Positions 12,552 through 22,823 of a DNA stretch of 64,000 nt are shown one piece after another. The first letter of the stretch is position 1, and each line of letters opens with the position of its first letter. Origin of the DNA: G965233625 sp965233625 (lineage in GTDB: Bacteria; Planctomycetota; Planctomycetia; Pirellulales; Pirellulaceae); the NCBI GenBank assembly GCA_965233625.1, contig OZ247499.1:1922001-1986000 (forward strand), given 5' to 3'. The notes beneath the pieces were generated by a model. It did not search any database, had not been told where the DNA came from, and saw nothing but the letters and a program-made list of their open reading frames with translations. The translations under genes were made by a program, and so were the position numbers.

Positions 12552-13196
12552 ATGCAGCCCTATCAAAAAGAGTTCATTGAATTTTCGCTCCAGCGGGAAG
12601 TTCTGCGGTTTGGCGAGTTCACGCTGAAGTCGGGCCGCACCAGTCCGTACTTCTTCAACACCGGCAACTTCGATACCGGACAATGTCTGGCTAAGCTTGG
12701 CCGCTACTACGCGCAGGCGATTGTCGATAGCGGCGTTGAGTTTGACATGCTCTTTGGCCCAGCCTACAAGGGCATCCCGCTGGTTGCGGCGATTGCCATC
12801 GGTCTAGACGAAGTCGCCGGCCGCGATGTGCCCTACTGCTTCAACCGCAAAGAGGCCAAAGATCACGGCGAAGGCGGTCAGACAGTGGGCGCCAAGCTAG
12901 CTGGCCGCGTTCTTATCGTGGACGATGTTGTGTCGGCCGGCACCTCCGCCCGCGAATCTGTGAGCATCATTCAAGCCGCCGGGGCGAATCCGATTGGCAT
13001 TGCTATTTCGCTCGACCGCCAGGAACGCGGTGAAGGCGCCACCTCAGCCACGCAGGAAATCGAAGCGACACTTGGCCTCGCCGTCGTCAAGATCGTCGGG
13101 CTGGAAGATCTGGTCACCTTTCTTGAAAACGACCCCGCCATGGCCAGTTCGCTTTCCGCCATCCGCCAGTACCGCGAAGAATACGGCGTGAACTGA
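12552..13196 (+). CDS. pyrE: Orotate phosphoribosyltransferase
   Basis: PyrE converts orotate and PRPP to orotidine 5'-monophosphate in pyrimidine synthesis. The N-terminus (MQPYQKEFIEFSLQREVLRF) and SGRTSPYFFNTGNF are typical of the 213-aa PyrE group. FGPAYKGIPLVAAIA binds substrate. The PRPP loop is RVLIVDDVVSAGTSARESV near residue 121. The start is the ATG at 12552, which gives 214 aa. The frame is open further upstream, but that part encodes the palindromic repeat and is not conserved protein. The gene converges on an ExbB-like gene with 34 nt between stops. Confidence 0.96.
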   Translation: MQPYQKEFIEFSLQREVLRFGEFTLKSGRTSPYFFNTGNFDTGQCLAKLGRYYAQAIVDSGVEFDMLFGPAYKGIPLVAAIAIGLDEVAGRDVPYCFNRKEAKDHGEGGQTVGAKLAGRVLIVDDVVSAGTSARESVSIIQAAGANPIGIAISLDRQERGEGATSATQEIEATLGLAVVKIVGLEDLVTFLENDPAMASSLSAIRQYREEYGVN

Positions 13197-13230
13197 GTCG
13201 AAGACTCATTGCGGATCAACGGACAAAGCA

Positions 13231-14058
13231 CTATTTCGGCGGCGCCGGTGGTGGTGTCGCCGAGGTGGCTTTTGTCTTCCGCATCCGCTTCAGCGGCGCC
13301 ATGGCGTGTTGCGTGATATAAGCGGCTTCGGCAACCAGTTGATCCACGCGGTTGCGGAAAATGGCAAAGGCGCCGAGTGAGGGAATGGCTACCAGCAGCC
13401 CGCCGACAGTCGTGATCAGCGCCTGATAGATGCCTTCGGCCAGTTCACCGGCGCCGGCCGATCCGCTGGTCGAAGCGACCTGTTGAAAGGCGAAGATCAT
13501 ACCAATCACCGTGCCCAGCAGTCCCACCATCGGGGCGATGTTGCCGATCACCGAGAGGTATTCGATTTTGCGGAACAGCCGCGCGGACTGTTCGGCCAGC
13601 GCATCTTCCAGCGCCTTCTCAACCGCCGGCCAGCCGCCTTCAACCTCCGCCATGCCGCTGATCAGCACGAACGAAAGAAAGCTAGGGCGGCCCTGACATG
13701 CTTCGTTCGCCTGCCGGACTTTACCCGCGGCAAGCGAGTCCCGTACGGTTTCGCCCAGGCCTTCTGGCATTAATTCGCTGCGGCGCAGCGTCATCACATG
13801 TTCAAAGACCAGATAGGCCGCCGTCAGAGACAAGGCCAGCAGCAGCAGGATCATCAAAAAGCCGATGATGCCGCCAGAGAAGATAATCCAGATTCCCTCC
13901 GGCGCACTTTCCGCGGCGGGCGTGGCCGGTGAAGATGCCGGCGCCGTAGCGGGCGCACCTGCTGCCGGTGGCGCCGTGGCGTCCTGAGCCTGAAGGGATG
14001 CGGGAAAACATAGGAGGAAAGCGGCAAGCAGCACCGCGATTCGCCTGAGATGGGTCAT
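13231..14058 (-). CDS. MotA/TolQ/ExbB proton-channel family protein with signal peptide
   Basis: This is a proton-motive-force channel subunit of the ExbB/TolQ family, which energises outer membrane processes together with ExbD/TolR partners. A signal peptide (AVLLAAFLLCFPASLQAQ) precedes a Pro/Ala-rich stretch to about residue 50, then a transmembrane helix (GIIGFLMILLLLALSLTAAY). Two further helices contain the family signature IGNIAPMVGLLGTVIGMIFA near residue 167 and ALITTVGGLLVAIPSLGAFA near residue 213. The 275 aa length with an added signal peptide is the form often seen with exported ExbB-like proteins. No ExbD or TonB gene is next to it; the upstream gene on the same strand is a TPR protein 125 nt away. 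Confidence 0.9.
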   Translation of the reverse strand: MTHLRRIAVLLAAFLLCFPASLQAQDATAPPAAGAPATAPASSPATPAAESAPEGIWIIFSGGIIGFLMILLLLALSLTAAYLVFEHVMTLRRSELMPEGLGETVRDSLAAGKVRQANEACQGRPSFLSFVLISGMAEVEGGWPAVEKALEDALAEQSARLFRKIEYLSVIGNIAPMVGLLGTVIGMIFAFQQVASTSGSAGAGELAEGIYQALITTVGGLLVAIPSLGAFAIFRNRVDQLVAEAAYITQHAMAPLKRMRKTKATSATPPPAPPK

Positions 14059-14183
14059 GCAACTTCAACCTTCCATTGCCACGTGCATCGTAACCGTCGA
14101 ATCAACATCATACGTCATTCGCACGGCGTCATGCAGCGGGCTTCAATCCCGGCCCCTGTAGTTCTCTGTTAGCAGCACATTAC

Positions 14184-15215
14184 CTATTGCAAGTTCTTCA
14201 CACGCTGGCTGGCTTCACCTGCAAAAGGCGAAAGTGGATGCTGCGTGGCAATCTCGCTGTATAGGCTGATGGCTTCGTCGCGGCGGCCAAGCTTCTCCAG
14301 AGATCGCGCGGCGCCGCGTAATGCTGGCGCCAATAGTGTATGGTTTTCCGGCGCGAGAATCACTGGCCGCATGAACGCCATCGCCGCCGCCTCATGCTGC
14401 TCCTTCAACGCCAGCGCTTTGCCCAGCACATAGTACGGACCGGATTGAATCGCAGGCGGCATCAAAACCAGTTGCGATTGCCAACGCTGGATCGTCGCCG
14501 CCGTGGCCGTTGCCATCTCCAACCGCCACAACTGGGCGCCGGCGAGATGTGCGACGCGCTTGTCACGGCTGTTCTTCAGCGTGCCCAGCGCCGCACGGGC
14601 GCTTTCGCGATGTTCCACCGAAGCGAGCAGCCAACTGGCAGCCATCAACTGCGATGTGGGAGTGGCCCCTTCTTGCAGCCAGCGTTTTGCCACCGCGACC
14701 GTTGTCAGCGATGGCTGAGTCGAATCCCAGACCAGCGGAATCGCGTTGAAGTGCAGGGACTCACTATCGCTCTTGAGCAACGCCTCGAACACTTCGCCCG
14801 CTTTGCTGATCTGGCCCAACGCAAACAGGCAGCGGACCATGCCCGCCAGCAATTCCCGCTTCACCCATTTGCGTGGCTCTGCAGCGTATGCCTTGCGGAA
14901 TGCAACTTCCGCCTCCGCGTACTTACCTTCTGCCGCCGGCCCTTTTGCAAAAAGCTCGCGTGCCTGACGATGTTCTGGCGTGTACCGCGTTGTGATTTTT
15001 GCCACACGCTCCGCCGGAATGCTGCGTTCGCGGCCGGTCGGCGCCCGCAGAATTAATTCAACGCCAGTGTATTCCACGATGACACCGTTATGCCGCCGGC
15101 CGGGTTCGTCGCCGGTCGCCGTTTCGATCACTTCATCCTGGCCGTAGGCGCAGGTGGATAAGGCGACAACACAGACCAGTGCCGATACCTGCGGCAGATT
15201 CAATAGAGTCTTCAT
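14184..15215 (-). CDS. Secreted TPR-repeat protein with N-terminal SH3-like module
   Basis: No specific function is recognised. Residues 1-25 form a signal peptide (LPQVSALVCVVALSTCAYGQ). Residues 33-70 (NGVIVEYTGVELILRAPTGR, then ERSIPAERVAKI) look like a small beta-barrel module of the form G-x-I-V/L with an ending RV-x-KI. The rest is alpha-helical repeats with TPR character, for example AEVAFRKAYAAEP near residue 98 and, at the C-terminus, RDEAISLYSEIATQHPLSPF. The protein is probably periplasmic and mediates protein interactions. It lies upstream of the ExbB-like gene on the same strand, so a functional pair with the channel is possible but unproven. Confidence 0.85.
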   Translation of the reverse strand: MKTLLNLPQVSALVCVVALSTCAYGQDEVIETATGDEPGRRHNGVIVEYTGVELILRAPTGRERSIPAERVAKITTRYTPEHRQARELFAKGPAAEGKYAEAEVAFRKAYAAEPRKWVKRELLAGMVRCLFALGQISKAGEVFEALLKSDSESLHFNAIPLVWDSTQPSLTTVAVAKRWLQEGATPTSQLMAASWLLASVEHRESARAALGTLKNSRDKRVAHLAGAQLWRLEMATATAATIQRWQSQLVLMPPAIQSGPYYVLGKALALKEQHEAAAMAFMRPVILAPENHTLLAPALRGAARSLEKLGRRDEAISLYSEIATQHPLSPFAGEASQRVKNLQ

Positions 15216-15340
15216 ACCTTCATACTACCACGAATGCCAAAATCGCGGCGCCGGCAACGGCAACCGTGCACAACATTTGCCCGGTCTGGAACCGGCGGCG
15301 TACAATGGTTGGTGCAAGGCATGCCCGGAACAGAAAGCCA

Positions 15341-16747
15341 ATGATGAAATACCATGCGACCCAACCCGGCGCGATTCGCGCTGCGGCATTCCTGATTGTC
15401 AGCAGCGTTTTCCTGACCACTTCCAACGTGCAGGCTCAGAACGCCACTACGGTGCAATTGCCAACCTTTGGTGTTGCCATTAACGCAGACGGTGTGCTGG
15501 AGATGAAACGCGCTCATGATCCGACCGGGCGTCTGCACGCAGCCCGGATGCGGAAAGCCATGGGGCGGCTACCAGCCGATGTGTGGGATAAGTCCGATCT
15601 GCGCAAAGTGAGTCTCACGCGTCTCGAAAAACAGATCCGCCGCAAGGTGGATGCCGGCCAGCCGCTGGACGAAACGATGAAGAACCTGGCAGGTCTGCAA
15701 CGCATTCAGTACGTGTTCTGCTATCCGGCAACGGGCGACATCATCATCGCCGGTCCGGCGGAAGGCTGGACCGAAGACGGCGTCGGCCGCGTGCGTGGCG
15801 CCACCACGTTCGCCCCGGTGCTTCAACTGGAAGATCTGTGCGTCGCGTTGCGGGCCTATCCACCCGCGTCGCGCGCGACAACGGCCATCGGCTGCAGCAT
15901 CGATCCCAGCCGCGAAGGACTTGCCCGTATGCAGAAGTTCCAGGCCAGCGTGCCGCGTGTTATCCCCCAGAACAAACGGCAGGAAACCGCTTTCAAAATG
16001 GCAATAGGCAGCCGGAAGGCCCTGGGCATGGCGACAATCCGTGTCTTCGGGGTGCCTGAGCGGACGAACTTCGCCCAGGTGATGGTCGAAGCCGATTACC
16101 GCATGAAACGGATCGCCATCGGTCTGGAGCCGCCGCCCGTAAAGATGGTGACCTATATAGGTGTGCTCAACGGCGGAACGCACGGCATGGCGCAGCGCTG
16201 GTGGCTCACGCCCGACTATGACTGTGTGAAGTTAAGCGAAGACCACTTGGCCGTTGAGATTTTAGGGCAAGGCGTGCAACTCAATACCCAAAGCAATGTG
16301 ATTCAGGCAGACGGCGAACTGGCGCCAGAAACCAGAACACCCAAAGCAATGAAGCTTTACGCCGGAAGTTTTACGGACAAATACGAAGCCATCTCCAAAC
16401 GGGCGCCCGTCTTTGCTCAACTACGTAACTTAGTGGATATGGCCGTCGTTGCAGCCCACCTGCAAAAAGAAGATTATTACGGCAAAACGCGGTGGACGCC
16501 CGGTCTGCTGCTTGATGAATCGAAGCTGCCCGTCGAGACTCTGAACACCCCCAAGCAGGTTGAACCCGTCGTCAATGTCCTTTGGAAAGGCAGCCGGCTG
16601 CTTTCGCCTGCAGGCGGTGGCGTTTCGCTCTACCCGTTACAGGCGCTTCAGCAGGACCACCTTGTCACAGACCGTGACAAAAAGCTGGCATCCACGCGCC
16701 GCACGTTGCGGGTTGTCGCCGATGAAAAACGCTGGTGGTGGGACTAA
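15341..16747 (+). CDS. Secreted DUF1598-like protein
   Basis: I recognise this as resembling the planctomycete family DUF1598, whose role is unknown. A signal peptide (AAAFLIVSSVFLTTSNVQAQ) ends about residue 34. The body contains the conserved-looking stretch RGATTFAPVLQLEDLCVALR followed by IGCSIDPSREGLARMQKF, and later MKRIAIGLEPPPVKMVTYIG and MAQRWWLTPDYDCVKLSED. The C-terminus ends LRVVADEKRWWWD. It has 468 aa from the ATG pair at 15341/15344. The open frame continues 54 codons upstream without a signal peptide or ribosome binding site, so I reject that start. It is divergent from the TPR gene. Confidence 0.85.
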   Translation: MMKYHATQPGAIRAAAFLIVSSVFLTTSNVQAQNATTVQLPTFGVAINADGVLEMKRAHDPTGRLHAARMRKAMGRLPADVWDKSDLRKVSLTRLEKQIRRKVDAGQPLDETMKNLAGLQRIQYVFCYPATGDIIIAGPAEGWTEDGVGRVRGATTFAPVLQLEDLCVALRAYPPASRATTAIGCSIDPSREGLARMQKFQASVPRVIPQNKRQETAFKMAIGSRKALGMATIRVFGVPERTNFAQVMVEADYRMKRIAIGLEPPPVKMVTYIGVLNGGTHGMAQRWWLTPDYDCVKLSEDHLAVEILGQGVQLNTQSNVIQADGELAPETRTPKAMKLYAGSFTDKYEAISKRAPVFAQLRNLVDMAVVAAHLQKEDYYGKTRWTPGLLLDESKLPVETLNTPKQVEPVVNVLWKGSRLLSPAGGGVSLYPLQALQQDHLVTDRDKKLASTRRTLRVVADEKRWWWD

Positions 16748-16774
16748 CCAATGTAGGTGCCATTTCAGCGCAAA

Positions 16775-16853
16775 CCCGTAGGTCAGGCGCCTGCCTGACG
16801 GGGTAACGGAATCCACCCCAACCATCGTCAGGCAGGCGCCTGACCTACACGGG
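16775..16853. repeat. Long inverted repeat between convergent genes
   Basis: The left arm (16778-16800) starts GTAGGTCAGGCGCCTGCC and the right arm (16826-16848) is its exact 23-bp reverse complement. The two are separated by 25 nt and flanked by CCCG and ACGGG. Each arm is itself internally palindromic (CAGGCGCCTG). The element lies in the 118-nt gap between two convergent genes, where it could serve as a two-way transcription barrier. It shares its CCCGTAGG core with the repeats at 1 and 12481. Confidence 0.85.
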
Positions 16854-16865
16854 CTGAAGCTGTTT

Positions 16866-18845
16866 CTATGCGGCTTTCAGGCTGCGTGCTTGCCCTGCCC
16901 AGCTGATCCAGTTGTTAACCTCATCCAGGTCGGGCTCTGTGCCGCCGCGGATAATCCGTTGTCCGTCGTGGGTGCCTGCGAAGTCTTCGACCAGTGACAG
17001 AACTTCGTCAGCATCGGCGCCGGCGACGCTTTCGGGCGATGTGTATCCGCTGGCGACAAGCAGTTGTGCGTCGTGGCCGCGAAGATTGGGGATGCGGCAG
17101 ACAAGCTTGGCTTGCTGTTGCCATTCGATGATGGTTTCTGTCTGGATGTGCCGCACGTTGAGACGGTCGGCAGTTGCTTCGGGATCGGCCGTCAATAATT
17201 GCTCAACGGTACGGATGCCGACTCTCGACAAGCGTTTGGCGGTTTTCTTACCGATGGACGGCGCTGCCTCCACATCGTCGCTGCGTTGCAGATAGAACCG
17301 CAGCGTTTCCCGGCTTGTAGACTCCGGCTTGCTGGATGAAGAGAATGCGGAATAGAAGTCGTTTTCCGGCTGATCTTTCACGCGGATTTTTTCTTTGCTG
17401 CGCGCCGTATCGTCAGGCTCGTGAAGGGTCAGACCTTCCGGGCCGTCGAGATCAATATCAAAGGGATCGTCCGGCAGCGAATCTTTCTTCTCGGACTTCT
17501 TATCTTCGTCCTTCCGTTTGCCGTAGTCACTATTGACGGAAGATGTGGCCGAAGTGGCGGGATCGGGCGATTTGACATCCCACTTAGGCGGCGTGTGCTT
17601 TTTCACCTCTTGTTTGACGACGCTTTCCTTGGGCTCTGCCGGTGGTGCTGTGGCTGCCGGTTTTTCCCAGGCGTAAGACTTTTCGGGCTGCCGGTCTGTT
17701 TCACGTCCGGCGCGGTCACGGTTGCGCTCGCGTGACTGATCTTCTTCCTGATCACCGACAACGCCCGAGGCAATGTGGTTCCGCATCGCGCGGCCTGCTT
17801 CCGCATCTGCCGACGGCGACAGCAGGAAGACAGGATCGTGGGCGCCTGAATCCCCAGCCGGTTTACGCTTTGGCTTCGACTCAACCTTCAGTCCGCGGCG
17901 CCGCATGGCGGCTTCTTTCTCGCGGCGTGGCGCGGCGACCTGTTCTTCATAGAGACGACGGATCGTGCGTTGTTCGCCCGCCATCATTTCGTCCAGAGTG
18001 CCGGTCTCCTGCAACTCGTCGTACATGGCCACCACAATCGCGCGTTCGTTCTCTTCGGTCAGCCGGCGCGTGATGTAGTGGATGGGCACTTTCAGGGTGG
18101 TGAAGAACGCTTGAACGGTCGGATTTGTCCGTGGTGGGCGGGCAGCCGATTCTTCAATCGCGCGTTCCAGAATGCGTGACCAGCCAGTCGCGGCGTAGGC
18201 CAGAACGCGTGCCAGCATGTTCCGTAGATCGCGATCCAGACCGGCGGGCGGGTCGGAGGCGCCTTTGGCAAAATCGTAGTTTCGAACCAGCGTGTCGTAA
18301 TACTGGTTCGAGAAAACCGCTCCATCGCGCACCATCTGCCCCAGCCAATCGGCTCCCTCGCCCGGCTCAAGATCCGGAAAGCCGACACGGGCAGCAATGA
18401 TGTCTCGAATGGCGTCGTACGTCTGCGCGATGCTCCATTCGCATGCCCGGTGGATGACCGTTTCCTGCTCACTCTGGGCGGTATGAAGCGGCATGACGGG
18501 ATCGGTGTAGTAATGGCTGAGAACGCCCGCGGCGTATGCGGCTTCCTCCCATTCACCAAGCTTCAGCATTTCGACCGTGCGGGCGTACCATTCCTGGGTA
18601 GACTCAACGGCGCCGCCCCAGAAATCGTCGTTCACATGCAGCACGTGATTGCGGAAGTCGCGGAATTTGGCGTCGGGCGCCTTCGAGCCTTCGAGATAGG
18701 CTTCGTAGTTGGTCAGAAACAGATTCCGCCAGCGTTCAGCAAACCGCCCCCGCAGGTGCAGCAGCCCATCGAGCGCCAGTTTGTGATGTGTGCTGGAACA
18801 GCACGTGGCGAAAATGATCCGGAATAGTAGTGAGGCGTCGGGCAT
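16866..18845 (-). CDS. Zinc-dependent phospholipase C-like domain fused to DUF4332 helix-hairpin-helix domain
   Basis: The N-terminal 290 residues resemble the zinc-dependent phospholipase C / S1-P1 nuclease-like fold. Visible His/Asp residues lie at THHKLALDG near residue 18, RNHVLHVNDDFWGG near residue 67 and GVLSHYYTDPVMPLHT near residue 105. A charged, low-complexity linker rich in Lys, Glu, Asp and Pro runs from about 325 to 515. The C-terminus (about 525-659) resembles DUF4332: IGKKTAKRLSRVGIRTVEQL, then IPNLRGHDAQLLVASG. The start is the ATG at 18845 with GGGGA upstream; an in-frame ATG 57 nt earlier is less convincing. No signal peptide is visible, so it may be cytoplasmic. Substrate unknown. 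Confidence 0.82.
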   Translation of the reverse strand: MPDASLLFRIIFATCCSSTHHKLALDGLLHLRGRFAERWRNLFLTNYEAYLEGSKAPDAKFRDFRNHVLHVNDDFWGGAVESTQEWYARTVEMLKLGEWEEAAYAAGVLSHYYTDPVMPLHTAQSEQETVIHRACEWSIAQTYDAIRDIIAARVGFPDLEPGEGADWLGQMVRDGAVFSNQYYDTLVRNYDFAKGASDPPAGLDRDLRNMLARVLAYAATGWSRILERAIEESAARPPRTNPTVQAFFTTLKVPIHYITRRLTEENERAIVVAMYDELQETGTLDEMMAGEQRTIRRLYEEQVAAPRREKEAAMRRRGLKVESKPKRKPAGDSGAHDPVFLLSPSADAEAGRAMRNHIASGVVGDQEEDQSRERNRDRAGRETDRQPEKSYAWEKPAATAPPAEPKESVVKQEVKKHTPPKWDVKSPDPATSATSSVNSDYGKRKDEDKKSEKKDSLPDDPFDIDLDGPEGLTLHEPDDTARSKEKIRVKDQPENDFYSAFSSSSKPESTSRETLRFYLQRSDDVEAAPSIGKKTAKRLSRVGIRTVEQLLTADPEATADRLNVRHIQTETIIEWQQQAKLVCRIPNLRGHDAQLLVASGYTSPESVAGADADEVLSLVEDFAGTHDGQRIIRGGTEPDLDEVNNWISWAGQARSLKAA

Positions 18846-19525
18846 CCTGCCGTCCCCTTCCATAAGTATTTCCACCGGCTTCACAGGCGATGATCGCCAC
18901 ACGCCGCCGGTCGACGCTGCGGTTTGAAAAACAGCGTCTGCTTATCAGCCATCCAAAGCCGTTGATGCACTTGCTGTTTTATTTACAGTGCGCACCGCCG
19001 GGTAATGTAACCCGTGGGCGGCTGTTCCACCAAGACCAATGTCGCAAACACATTCGCGGACTTAATCGCGGGCTTACAAAGGGAAAACGCTCTGACTGGG
19101 CGAACCCTGGTAGAATAACGGGTGTCTGAAAAAGCTCAGACCGTTGCTCCAGCACATTATGGGAAGACCATGAGCTACACATTGCGTTTCTGGACGTTGA
19201 AAGCCATCACTGCAACGGATAGCGAAAAGCCCCGTCAGAAATTTACATCAACGCAGCGCTTCCGCCCGCGTTTTAATTCCACGCCGGGCCGTAGCCGCTT
19301 GGCTGCCGCCCGTCAGCAGATTTCCGCAACGCCGCAGACATCCGCTGCAAGCCGCCGGTGTGCGAGTTTTTCCGTGTAACGGTTTGCGAAATCTTCACAG
19401 CCGCGAAAATGCTATACGCGCCGCCGGGCGGGTTTGCTAGGGTCACGCAGTTAGTAGCTTCTGAATGAAGAAGCAGACCCAGAAAAACCTTCAGCTACGT
19501 GATGCTAGCTGCGTGGAGCGATGCG
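18846..19525. other. Long region upstream of glmS without a firm gene
   Basis: About 680 bases separate the divergent phospholipase-like gene and glmS. I see no RNA gene and no recognisable glmS ribozyme core. The hexamer tagaat at 19111 resembles a -10 element but has no good -35. One 69-codon frame at 19170 is listed separately as doubtful. The bases 19385-19525 directly upstream of glmS contain short inverted repeats (cttcagctacgtgatgctag region) of unknown meaning. Confidence 0.4.
19170..19379 (+). CDS. Doubtful small ORF, basic Ser/Arg-rich peptide
   Basis: A 69-codon frame starts at an ATG preceded by GGGAAGACC, a possible ribosome binding site. The product begins MSYTLRFWTLKAITATDSEK and is rich in Arg, Ser, Ala and Gln with no helix, membrane segment or motif that I recognise. 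The composition is what random GC-rich sequence gives. I keep it only because of the ribosome binding site and because the surrounding gap is long. Confidence 0.2.
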   Translation: MSYTLRFWTLKAITATDSEKPRQKFTSTQRFRPRFNSTPGRSRLAAARQQISATPQTSAASRRCASFSV

Positions 19526-21391
<1,866 letters not shown>

Positions 21392-21425
21392 TCGCGCACG
21401 GGCGCCCTCTTCAGAAAGTTTCATC

Positions 21426-21614
21426 ATGAGCAATAGTCTCTCGGTCAATACCCGCAAGTCTCTCTGCGTTCAACTCGGCGAACAGGCTGGCACCGAACTC
21501 GCCCAGCATCTCGCCGCGCTGGCTCAGCAGATTGAAGAATTGAAGGCGGAAAACCAGCGTCTTCGCAACCAGATAGAGCCGCCAGCGTTTCCGCGGATCG
21601 CACGCGTGGCCTAA
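21426..21614 (+). CDS. Small coiled-coil protein of unknown function
   Basis: A 62-codon frame lies 34 nt after glmS on the same strand. The product has a heptad-like helix (LAQHLAALAQQIEELKAENQ) that would form a coiled coil, followed by a short Pro-containing tail. The upstream sequence cagaaagtttcatc is a weak ribosome binding site. It might be cotranscribed with glmS. No family recognised. Confidence 0.5.
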   Translation: MSNSLSVNTRKSLCVQLGEQAGTELAQHLAALAQQIEELKAENQRLRNQIEPPAFPRIARVA

Positions 21615-21713
21615 ATTCGCTCTGCGAACGACGCCAAGCTTTCCGGCGTCACTGTGGCAGGCTATGCTGCAGGGTCTATCAACTACTTGTTATTAGACTC
21701 TGGAGCTAACTTC

Positions 21714-22793
21714 ATGAAATTCCGCCTGTTGCTTTCAACTTGCTTTGCCGTGGCCGCTGTATCCTGCGGGCTCGTCGCGCACGCGGCGAACCCCAACTCC
21801 AAGGTGTGGACCAGCGCCGGCGATAAAACGCTGCCTGCCTCTTTCGCGGTGCAGGGAGAGTACGCCACACCCGCGGAGAACGAAGACCAGTTCGGCTGCC
21901 AGGTCATTGCGCTAGGCGGCGACGCATTTCACGCCGTGGTGTATCCCGGCGGCTTACCCGGAGCGGGCTGGGACGGCGTCTCGCGGAGCCTGATGGCAGG
22001 CGAATTGAAGCAGGACAAGACACTGTTCAAAGCTGCGGATGGCAAGCGGCAGTATCTTGCGAAGTCTCCAAGCGATTTTTCGGCTACTAAGAAATTCCCG
22101 CCAGCGGGCCATCAGCCTTACTCTGCCACCATCTCCAACAGCACCATGACGCTGCTTGGCCCCGATGGAAAGACGCACACGCTGGACCGTACCGTCCGCG
22201 TCAGCCCGACGATGGGTAAGAAACCCGGTGCGGACGCCACCGTTCTGTTCGATGGTAGCGACACAAAGAACTGGCAGGGTGGTCGCCTTGACGAAGAGAC
22301 CAAACTGCTCAACACAGACGGCAAAGACATCCGCACCAAGTCCAAGTTCAGCAACTACACAATGCATGTAGAATTCATGCTGCCTTACCGCCCCGATGCC
22401 CGCGGCCAGGGTCGTGGCAACAGCGGCTTCTATCAGGTGGATCACTACGAAGTGCAGATCCTGGATTCATTCGGCCTGGAGGGGCTCAACAACGAGTGTG
22501 GCGGCGTCTACACCAAAGCGGCGCCAAAGGTCAACATGTGCCTGCCGCCCCTGACCTGGCAGACCTACGATGTCGAATTCACCAACGCGGTGACGGACGC
22601 CAATGGCAAGAAGGTGAAGAATGCCCGCATGACGCTATCGCATAACGGCGTCGTGATTCACGAAGATCTCGAAATCAACGGCCGCACTGGCGGCAGCCGG
22701 AACGAACCCGAAGGCACGCCCGGCGTGATCAAACTACAGGGCCACGGCAACCCGCTGCAGTACCGCAATGTCTGGATCGAAGAGAAGAAGTAG
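21714..22793 (+). CDS. Secreted DUF1080 (3-keto-disaccharide hydrolase-type) protein
   Basis: The C-terminal 190 residues match the DUF1080 family, a concanavalin-like jelly-roll fold abundant in planctomycetes and linked to sugar binding or hydrolysis: VLFDGSDTKNWQGG near residue 181, FSNYTMHVEFMLPYRPDARG near residue 215, GNSGFYQVDHYEVQILDSFG, and the ending NPLQYRNVWIEEKK. The N-terminus is a signal peptide (LLLSTCFAVAAVSCGLVAHA). About 140 residues of an extra domain lie between them. The start at 21714 has GGAG eight bases upstream; an in-frame ATG 60 nt earlier lacks support. It converges on a sulfatase gene. The substrate cannot be told. Confidence 0.92.
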   Translation: MKFRLLLSTCFAVAAVSCGLVAHAANPNSKVWTSAGDKTLPASFAVQGEYATPAENEDQFGCQVIALGGDAFHAVVYPGGLPGAGWDGVSRSLMAGELKQDKTLFKAADGKRQYLAKSPSDFSATKKFPPAGHQPYSATISNSTMTLLGPDGKTHTLDRTVRVSPTMGKKPGADATVLFDGSDTKNWQGGRLDEETKLLNTDGKDIRTKSKFSNYTMHVEFMLPYRPDARGQGRGNSGFYQVDHYEVQILDSFGLEGLNNECGGVYTKAAPKVNMCLPPLTWQTYDVEFTNAVTDANGKKVKNARMTLSHNGVVIHEDLEINGRTGGSRNEPEGTPGVIKLQGHGNPLQYRNVWIEEKK

Positions 22794-22802
22794 CGGCAAA
22801 CG

Positions 22803-22823
22803 GAGTGACAGGTATTGTCACTC
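22803..22823. terminator. Hairpin between convergent DUF1080 and sulfatase genes
   Basis: The perfect 8-bp stem GAGTGACA-GGTAT-TGTCACTC lies in the 28-nt gap between the two convergent stop codons, touching the sulfatase stop. There is no U-tract on either side, so it may be a weak bidirectional terminator. Confidence 0.45.

Noticed and set aside
15179..15340. 54-codon extension of the DUF1598-like gene
   Set aside because: It runs through the divergent promoter region, lacks a ribosome binding site and would bury the signal peptide inside the protein.
19380..19525. Possible glmS ribozyme upstream of glmS
   Set aside because: Short inverted repeats are present, but I could not build the double-pseudoknot core. 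The ribozyme is known chiefly from Firmicutes. A covariance-model search would settle it.
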